A stretch of 64,000 nucleotides of DNA from Castanea sativa (taxonomy: Eukaryota; Streptophyta; Magnoliopsida; Fagales; Fagaceae): NCBI RefSeq assembly GCF_040712315.1, contig NC_134013.1, forward strand, positions 40,102,501 to 40,166,500, written 5' to 3'. A program made the translations under genes and the position numbers. A model generated the notes under the pieces. That model searched no databases and was not told where the DNA came from. It saw only the letters and a program-made list of their open reading frames with translations. Shown piece after piece: positions 56,221 through 64,000 of this stretch. Position 1 is the first letter of the stretch; each line of letters starts with the position of its first letter.

Positions 56221-57500
56221 GAATTCGCCAACACCTGAAATCATGAAACTACATAATTAACACAATTCAGAGGAGTTGTGGACAACAATGCAACTCCAAC
56301 CCAAGCTGAAGCATACAAAAGGAATCTCTAAAGAAAACACTCAAAAAGCTTAATAATAATAGAGGAATCAGTACCTAGGATGAGTAACTTACAAAGTATG
56401 GAATGGAAATGAATAGAATAATATAGAACAAAACAATCTTGTTTGGATGGAAAGGAATAAAAAATAATTAAAATCAAGATAGAGACTTTTAAAGAAAATA
56501 GAACTATCTTCAATCTTTGATATAAAAAGGGATTTTTGGAGGCGGGGTAGGTCTCAGAATGAAATCTCACTGAATAAAAAGTTGCAATGCATCATTACTT
56601 ATGCTTTATGACTTTGTATTTCAAATAAACCGATGAAAAGATGTCAAACCAGGGGAATGGGAGAAATGCAATGGCCTCTTTCAAATTCAAGGACTGAAAT
56701 GTTTAAACCCTTTCATATCTCAGAACATTCAGCTTGTCAAACCAGGGGAATGGGAGAAATGCAATGGCCTCTTTCAAATTCAAGGACTGAAATGTTTAAA
56801 CCCTTTCATATCTCAGAACATTCAGCTTGAAGCAATATCAAAATGACCATATGTCTCTTTGGAATAAAACAATCATTCCTCTATCACTATTACTATCACT
56901 ATCACTATCACAGACACAGAGAAATCAGATTCAAACACATTCCAGTTCCCACATTTACCTAGAAAGACCAACAACAATTGAATCAAATTTAGCATATAAC
57001 AAAGAATACCCAGATGAGAAAATTAACAAATAATTGGGAAGAGGCATTAGAAGAAGAAAAAAAAACACACCATTCGTCCACCAGGCTTAATTTATTAGCT
57101 TAGCATTGACATGCAAATAAAGATGAGAGTGAATGACTTACACTGACAAAGTTCAAAATTTTAAGCCCAACACTGAAAGAGAGATTCAAATCTGCAGAAC
57201 CCAGAAAACGGTTATTCATCAGAACCAAACCAATTCAAATTTATAGAGGGGGGAAAAAAAAACCAGCTAACGTTATTTCCAAAAAAAAAAGTTTGAAATT
57301 TCAGATTAAAAACAAACAAAAGTAAAATAATTAAATGAAAAAGAAATCACAAAAAAAAAAAAAAGGGAACTGTACCAACCGAATGAAAAGGCAGTGATGT
57401 GGGAGTGGAGCAATAGATGATCATAGAGCATTATCCAATTGCTTTTTATTTCTTGAATGAGTCCGCTATATATGGCCCACCTAATTATGTTCACTATCAA
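56221..57500 (-). promoter_or_regulatory. 5' UTR, leader intron and promoter region of the hydrolase gene
   Basis: A splice acceptor (TTTCAG) sits at 56235-56240 just upstream of the start codon exon. A strong donor, GTAAGTC, reads on the minus strand near 57141, suggesting a leader intron of about 0.9 kb. Promoter elements were not identified with confidence. Confidence 0.45.
56643..56828 (+). repeat. Exact 93-bp tandem duplication
   Basis: Units 56643-56735 and 56736-56828 appear identical, starting GTCAAACCAGGGGAATGGG and ending ACATTCAGCTT. It lies in the presumed leader intron of the hydrolase gene. The 93-base period is 31 codons, so it makes a repeated but meaningless frame. Confidence 0.9.
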
Positions 57501-57630
57501 GCTTCAATAGCAAGAAAGTTTCTTTATTTTATGTATTTTAGTTTATCCTTTTGTTTGGGATTGTAGTACAAAAATTAATCAGATGGAGGTGTGTTTTTTT
57601 AACAGAAAAAGACAAGCTTTTCAATTAAGG

Positions 57631-58659
57631 GTGCGTTTGTTTCGGCAGTAAATAATTTCCGGGTGTAAAATGATTTCAGCTGAAAACATTTTCGGGAAAA
57701 GAAAATATTTTTAGGTGTTTGGTAACATTTGAAAAAATACTTTGAAATTTTTTTTCAGGTGTTTGGTTGTCATCTTGAAAATATTATAGAAAATGCATTT
57801 TGTATTTGTTGCTCACATTTTCTCACATTTTCTCACATTTTCTTAGCTTCCAATCAATATACAAAAATCGTTTCTGAGATAAACACTGAACAAACAAAAC
57901 CAAAAAAAAAAAAATCATCAACTTTGGGAGAGAAGAAGGAAGAGAGAGAGAGAGGAGAGATCGTGCGATCGAAGGCGGCGGAGGCTTCGATCGCGCGATC
58001 GAAGGCGGCGGAGGCTTCGATCGCGCGATCGAAGGCGGCGGAGGCTTCGATCGCGCGATCGAAGGCGGCGTAGGCTTCTATCGCGCGATCGACGGCGGCG
58101 GAGGCTTCGATCGCGCGATCGAAGGCGAGACACATGGCGGAGGTTCGATCGCGCGATCGACGGCGAAGGCGAGACACGTGGCGGAGGTTCGATCGCGAGA
58201 TCGACGGCGGTGGAGGCTTCGATCGCGCGATGTACGGCGAAGGCGAGACACGTGGCGGAGGTTCGATCGCGCGATGGACGGCGAAGGCGAGATCGCGCGG
58301 TGGAGGCTTCGGTCTTTCGGATTGCGCGCGGTGCGAGGCACGGCTCGGACGGCGAGATTGTGCGGCGTTTGGGCCGAGCTTGGCCGGAGTTTGGCTGAGG
58401 TGAGCTTGGAGATGAGTTTTGGACTGTGTGAGGAGCTCTCTCTTCAGTGTGATTTCCGGAAACCATTTGAAGGTAAAATCAAAGTGGAAATGATTTTCCG
58501 TTGGAGAGGGCTGATTTTCCGATTGGCCAAATGGTTTTCCGTTGACCGAATTTTCCGTGGCTGCCAAACATACGAAAACGCGGAAAATGATTTCCTGAAA
58601 CTGTTTTCAGTCCAAACAAACGGTGAAAACCAGTGAAAACTGAAACAGTGAAAACCAGA
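57631..58659. mobile_element. Non-autonomous DNA transposon with CpG-rich tandem array
   Basis: The left end is GTGCGTTTGTTTCGGCAG. The right part carries the inverted CCAAACAAACGG and TGGCTGCCAAACATACG. AATTAAGG flanks both sides (57623-57630 and 58660-58667), an 8-bp duplication as made by hAT elements. Subterminal GAAAACAT/GGAAAATG motifs recur at both ends. The interior is the array at 57959-58316 plus a GC-rich unique stretch. No transposase. Confidence 0.7.
57959..58316 (+). repeat. Tandem array of a 30-bp unit with the palindrome GATCGCGCGATC
   Basis: The first five or six copies are regular 30-mers: GATCGCGCGATCGAAGGCGG followed by CGGAGGCTTC. Later copies are interspersed with GGCGAGACACRTGGCGGAGG. 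Each unit contains the 12-bp perfect palindrome GATCGCGCGATC or a variant. It makes long Arg/Ser/Ala-rich frames on both strands. Confidence 0.9.
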
Positions 58660-58667
58660 AATTAAGG

Positions 58668-60482
58668 CCAAGGCCGTCCTCCCTCCCTCTCTCGTGTCTC
58701 TTGAAGAAGCAGTGAGACGGGACAGAACGGAAAGAACAAGTCTTGCTTTCTTTGCAGACGTGGTATGGGCTTGTGGCTGTGGGAGTGGGACCCTCCCACT
58801 AGTAGTCAATGATAGCTTAGCTTTCAATACGGAATACACGTGGCGTTTTGGTAATCATCTCTTGGATATATGGTTAACAAATGGAGGGCCTGCAACATAT
58901 TTTATCCGATTCTTTTTATCTTTTTTCTTTTTTTAGTTGATATGTTGTGATCGGTGAAAATAAAAAGTTAAAAACTAGCATGCTTTGATTTTTTTTTTTT
59001 TTTTAAGTTATATGTAATTGTTCAATTTAAATTTATTTACTTATACTATTATTTAAGCGATTTTTTTTTATAAATTAAAAAAAAATTTCCTTGTTTTGGA
59101 ATCTCAATTTTAAGTCCACAATATCCCAAATTTACCTGTTTATAAAACTTAAATAATAGGATTAAGCATATAAAATTACAAATTTAAAAACTCCTAAATT
59201 TTAGCTAAATTTTAAAAAAAGAAAGCAGTTTTTTCTTATCATGGTATTACAATTTTATCTGAATTTTATCGGTCTCAATCATCATGTTCTGTCTTATGCA
59301 AATTCAAAAAAACAAAAAACTAAAACTAAAACTAAATCTTTGTTACGTCAACTTATATAAATAAATAAAAATTGTTACATGTAAAATATTTGCAACAGTC
59401 TTTTACATGTAAAATCTTAATGATGTATAAAAGCATTGAGCAGCACATAAATTGTTTGGTCCACTCTCTCAAATCCAACTCCTGACTTCTTACTTTTCTT
59501 AATATTTTAGAAACCATGTAGGGAAGCTTAGAAACAAATGAATTTAATAATTTTTTTTGGTTTTCTAAGCTTCTTCCATTACCCATTCCTAGAACAAACC
59601 CGCAGGAAACGAATCTTTTACAAATTGGAATTTAAGAATCTTCATTGAAGATCAATTTGAGCAGTGATAAACAGTGTCATGTACCATCTTGCATTGTACA
59701 TTGAAGTGCCATAAATCTAGTAGTTCACAACCAGTACTGGCTTAACATATCTGCAATAAATTGTGAAAGAAAATAAGATTTGATTACCAAAAATAAAAAG
59801 ATTAAGTTTGTAACAAAATTTTTCCCATGATGCACCTCAGTTTCTTGAGGCAATATACTAAACTAAAACACAACTAGAATCAAAGTCCATAGAGAATGCT
59901 TTTAGCCTTTGATAAGACAGTTAAATATTTTTCTCAACCCAAAAGTGCTTCCTATAAATGTAAGGTCTTCACTGACTCCTTCAAATGCAAGAACTTAGAG
60001 CTTCTCTTTCTCTGTTCTCTCAGCATATAGCATAAACAAAGCTACTCTTTATGCCACTCTTATCTTTCATCATTAAAAAATGATATGTCCACAATATTTT
60101 CACAATATTTTTACAACAAGTCTTAAATGGCAGGTTATTAGTGGTTGTTATTATTACGGCAAAAAAGTAATCTTAGTGTTAGGTTCAAATTTGAACCAAT
60201 AACAACTAACCACCTATGATATGTTGTGAATATTTTGTGTACATAGCAATTCTCTTCACCATTTGGGTCTTCCATATTCCCCTGGCTTCTACTTTTAGTG
60301 GAAAGCTTTTGCTTATTGACAACACATATCCAATCTAGAAGCATGCTGGTCATTGTTTTTGGTATCAACTAGCAAAACGCTTACCAATAAGCTTACTCAA
60401 AAATCAAATGTACTAGCAGATCACTTCCACACTTATAGACTATTGCTTGTCCTTGTAGTCCCTATTTACAACATTATAAAAG
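58668..60482. other. Intergenic DNA
   Basis: No supported gene. T-runs lie near 58989-59004. Sequence near 60085-60240 contains an imperfect inverted pair (CCACAATATTTTCACAATATT and AATATTTTGTGTAC), possibly an old MITE. Confidence 0.45.
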
Positions 60483-60665
60483 ATGGAGAATGGTTGGAGC
60501 TGGGAGCAAAAGACACTGATTAGTGAACTAATTCAAGGAATGGAACTAGCAAAACAGTTAAGGGTACAATTTAGTGGTACATCTTCATCACCTGAGACCA
60601 CGGATATGTTGTTACAGATGAACATGCTATTTATTCTTCTTCGCCTCAAATCTGAATTTAGCTAG
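60483..60665 (+). pseudogene. Fragment of a WRKY group III gene (N-terminal exon)
   Basis: The frame from the ATG reads MENGWSWEQKTLISELIQGM, then ELAKQLRVQFSG and SSPETTDMLLQ. This is the conserved start of group III WRKY factors (WRKY30/41/53/70 type: WEQK, ELxQGxELAxQL, a Ser-rich loop, then LLVQKIL). After DMLLQ the sequence departs from the family and reaches a stop at 60663. No WRKYGQK or C2HC zinc finger could be found in the remaining 3.3 kb on the plus strand. A TATA-like TTATAAAAG lies immediately upstream (60472-60481). It is probably a truncated copy, less likely a first exon of a gene whose remainder was displaced. Confidence 0.55.
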
Positions 60666-61060
60666 ATCATGGAACATAAATTTGGTTCACAATGCCTAAA
60701 CTCATTCATAATAAAATAGAGTAACATCCTCCCCACTCCCAAAAAACAAAAGTAGGTGCATGCACACACAGAAAAAGGAGATTGGCTTCTTCTGACTTCT
60801 TCCGAAGTACTTATTTTTATTGAAGTTATAGACTTTTTATTAAACTTGGCTTCATGCCATTAACTTAAATTTTTCTCCAAAATAGCTTGGAACTACATAT
60901 CTGCTTCACCTGTTAATTCATCCCTTTCTAATTCTCAGGGTAACATCCACTCCAATCTCTATTCAGTCGTAAATATTAAATACCAAATATCATTATAAGA
61001 TCATATTTAAACAAATCCTATCATTGAGAAGCAGTAAAAAAAAAAACCCTAATAACAATT
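60666..61060. other. Intergenic DNA
   Basis: No recognisable feature. Confidence 0.4.
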
Positions 61061-62410
61061 TGTTGAGGTCCAAAAAATCACAATGATGTACCAAGGCCCA
61101 AAACAACGTAAAGGATTGAAGCCTGAGAAAATAATAAAGCATTTGGGCTCCTAATATAAAAAGGGGGAGAGATCCAAACCCATTAAGGGTCCGTCAAGAA
61201 AGGCTTGAGCCCATGGATGGGCAACTTTCGACCCCCACGAAATAAAGGAAGGAAAAAAGCCCAACCCAGTCATTAAAAGTCAAAAAAATCACTGGGGAGC
61301 TCGAAAAATAACCGGGCCAAGATATCTGGGAACTCCAAGGAGCCTATGATCCTTGGGACGAGCAGTAAGGCCAGGTTTGGATTAAGACAAGTCAAGGGGG
61401 TATGCCAAGAAGCACAAAGAACAAGAGCAGATGTGTCCCTATCATCCACCCAATGATGTAGAAAATGGATCAGAAGGCTTGGGAACCAACAACTCATGAG
61501 CAGCGAGCTGGTAACTCGGGGTACCCAGAAAGAAGAACCGTGAAGGAAGGTAGCTGGGAAACTTTCAACCTAGCAGGAAGGAATCAACTCACTTGGAAAA
61601 AAATGACAAAGGGAAGGGTAGCCAAAAGTTGAATCTGAAAAGGTGGGATCTAGAAGCCTTAAAAGAGGAAAGATCAAAGGTCAGCTCTGTAGGATATCCC
61701 AGAACGGAATGTCAGCAAGAGGCTTTTGAGGAAGAAACCCCAAAAGAGGAAAATAATGAGGAATAAGGAAGGGACCAACCACCAACATTGTTGGCACAAC
61801 ATTGGTTCTGGTACCCAGGGGAGCAAATGGAGGGAATTAGTGGTACCCTAGAAACCTTAGGATGGCACTATAAAAAGGGAAGTAGCTACATGCGAAAGGC
61901 ATTTAGCAACAGTTAATTAGAGTGAAATTCTTAAGAGAAAGCTTTGTGAGAATCTGAAAAAGAGAGAAAATAGAGGGAAATACCGTCCAATATCCTTAAG
62001 CAGGCACTGGAGAACATACTTGGATTCAAAGGGATTCAAACTTTGCAAGTCTTAAAGGCCTAAAATCCATCTAAGTCTATGATTTTCGAACTTATTTAGA
62101 CCTTGTAACACATCCTAGCGAACGTAGTGTATTATATAACCAAGAAAGTAACAAAGTATCTATATTATTTCAAGGATCCCTAGCGTTTTATTTTGTGCCT
62201 TTCTTTATCATTTCGTTCCTTTGCTACCTTCTTGTTTGTTCAATACATATATTTCTCGTATGTTAGCATTTATGTGTTATAGGATTCGTGCTCTGTGCAC
62301 TACTTGGTTCAAAATCAACCCAAATTTAGCTGCGGTAAACCAAGCTTAGTCCCTTAAAATAATAAGTATTGGGCTCAGGATTCTTGTTCATACTTGGGCC
62401 TGTGTCCTGA
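61061..62410 (+). repeat. LTR-like sequence, family not identified
   Basis: Begins TGTTGAGGTCC. It has a TATA box followed by a leader-like stretch (CACTATAAAAAGGGAAG, about 61867) and later T-rich U5-like sequence ending near TTGTTCATACTTGGGCCTG before an A-run at 62410. U3-TATA-R-U5 order suggests a solo LTR or LTR piece. No second LTR, primer site or target duplication was found. Confidence 0.4.
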
Positions 62411-63589
62411 AAAAAAAAAAAAAAATAACCCACACTAGCTACCTATTACTACATTCCCTTCCTTTCTAGCTTCTATCTTCTATTGATTGACAGCTCCTAT
62501 CCTAGCTTCTATTAGTCCTATCCGAGTAGCTAGTAGCTAGTTTTGAGTTGCTATCCTAGTTGTTCTATTTCTCCTATCGTACTAGCAGACGGAAGACGAA
62601 GACGCAACAATCTTCATCTCCTTCTTTGCGTCTGCTTTCGTTCCTAGGTAAGAATACCACAAGGACCTCTTAGAATTCAAAACCAAAATAAAATCAAACT
62701 CATATACATTTAATATGATATATCCAACAATAAGAACAAAATTTTACAATTTTCACAAAACCCACATAAGCAAACCAAGCAAACAGCAAAATACAATACA
62801 GAGTCAATCAAAAACTATAAAAGAAGAAGAAAAAATTACCAGGGCAGTGGTTGTCATCAAAAACCTTAACAGTGAAAGGCCCATCAAGATCATCCACAAC
62901 CACTAACTACCTAATTTCAATTTCCACAAACATTGAATCATCAAGCTACACAAACCCCACAATATACCAATCTAGACATAGTACTGTAAGGAAGAATCTT
63001 ATATCATGGGAAGCTAATTTCATCTTCCTAAAGGAAAGCCATTTCATACAAAAAGAGTGAAATTACCCATAACTAAAACTCATAAACCCTAACTCATATC
63101 AATCAACCAAAAGCAAAAGCATCAAAGAAATAAATAAATCCCACACAACCAAATCAACACCAAAAAATCCATATGAAAAATGATAAGAAATAAAATATGT
63201 GTAAAAATTATGATTCATCAAAAATAAAAACCTAAAACTTTGAGGTGTTTTTCCAGCAAGAAGTAGAAATCGAACCTAAGAGAAACCAGAGAAGGTTGGA
63301 GATGAAGAAAAATGAAAAGAAAATGAGAAATCTAATCTAAAGAGACAAAAACTACTTGTGTTTCGTTGGCGATGGGCAACACCCGCGGATGGTGGAGCTT
63401 GTTTGTGGTGCCTCAGACCTTAGAGCCGGTGATGGATGGGCGAGAGGGACCAAAGATGACTGGGTTTTTTGAAGAGAAATTTAAGAGGGGGGAGCTTGTT
63501 GGGAAATTTAGACCCCAGTTGAAAAAATTAACAAGTTTTAAACCCAAGTTGTTAATTAGATTTATTATGAATAAACCTAGTTAAAACAA
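62411..63589. other. Intergenic DNA with short unrecognised frames
   Basis: A CTATCCTAGCTTCTAT-type repeated phrase occurs at 62464-62580. A 72-codon frame at 63366-63584 (MAMGNTRGWWSLF start) has no family I recognise, and nothing around it supports expression. Confidence 0.4.
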
Positions 63590-64000
63590 ATAAACATCAA
63601 TATCATGCACAACGAAAAAGTAAATAAGACAAAATATGATGACCATGGAAACTAATGAAACAAACTAGTTTCATAGTAAAAACCTGGGGGGAAACCTTCT
63701 CGAAAAGCAATCCACTATAATAAAGAAAAGTTTCAGATTTAGTATAAAACATTTGTCCTTATACTTTACAGTCCCCATAAATGAATTTACAACAGAAACC
63801 TTTCACTGCTTCAGAACCTCTGAACTCTTCAATATATGAACGCCACTCTTTTGCACGAATCCCAGTACGTGACTAACCAATGATACACGGATCCCAGTAC
63901 ACAACTAACTCCAGCAACTTGAAGAAAATGTTGTTGGCTGCAAAGTTCTTCACATCATCAACATTGAAGATCATGAAGTACTTGGTTACAAAACCCTAAG
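63590..64000 (-). repeat. Ty1/copia LTR fragment at the window edge
   Basis: On the minus strand it contains TTATAGTGGATTGCTTTTCG, CCCCCCAGGTTTTTACTATG and TTGTGCATGATATTGATG, phrases typical of the R-U5 half of plant copia LTRs. It aligns with parts of 45770-46060 and 32590-32850. Cut by the window end. Confidence 0.6.

Noticed and set aside
57854..58567. Long Arg/Ser/Ala-rich open frames on both strands
   Set aside because: They come from the 30-bp tandem array, whose period is a multiple of three, and have no start context, domain or codon pattern of a gene.
63366..63584. 72-codon frame with a good ATG
   Set aside because: No recognisable family, no splice or promoter support and an A-rich low-complexity end; listed only within the intergenic entry.

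Overview
The window is nuclear DNA of a dicot plant. Evidence: a DREB-type AP2/ERF gene, a plant alpha/beta-hydrolase gene with seven introns inside its coding region, tRNA-derived SINEs, and Tat-lineage Ty3/gypsy, Ty1/copia, hAT, PIF/Harbinger and Mutator-like repeats in AT-rich intergenic DNA. A woody species of the Fagales would fit, but that is a guess. Only two host genes look intact: the intronless ERF gene (12631-13395, minus) and the hydrolase gene (51928-56220, minus). Its eight coding exons can be joined in frame into 498 residues.

Layout. 1-2298: repeat remnants, including the 3' end of a Tat retrotransposon. 2398-9415: a SINE, foldback and PIF/Harbinger-type MITEs, a 5'-truncated LINE and a fragment resembling an endogenous pararetrovirus movement protein. 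10387-11072: a solo Tat LTR. 12631-13630: the ERF gene and its promoter region. 15297-20726: a hAT element with a perfect 8-bp target duplication, a TIR-bounded element carrying what looks like a captured bZIP first exon, two PIF-type elements and a SINE. 21437-30994: an old Tat retrotransposon (Tat-2, plus strand). 31620-44300: a nest of four insertions, with a copia LTR broken by a LINE and by a MITE, and the MITE broken by a young Tat retrotransposon (Tat-1, 33036-43985, minus strand, TCCAC target duplication). 44309-50716: MITEs, a copia LTR with primer binding site, a solo Tat-like LTR and SINEs. 51928-57500: the hydrolase gene. 57631-58659: a non-autonomous DNA transposon with a CpG-dense 30-bp tandem array. 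60483-60665: a WRKY group III first-exon fragment. 61061-64000: LTR-like sequence and a copia LTR edge.

The most interesting system is in the Tat elements. Both full-length copies carry, on the strand opposite to gag-pol, a spliced gene resembling the plant 'putative gypsy type transposon' (Transposase_28-like) family. In Tat-1 this antisense gene has its own TATA box outside the LTR, a probable 5'-UTR intron and four coding exons (689 codons, with two nonsense changes). Between the convergent 3' ends of the antisense gene and pol lies a tandem array. The Tat-1 and Tat-2 arrays are unrelated in sequence, yet both are built of monomers with a short dyad that can form a hairpin.
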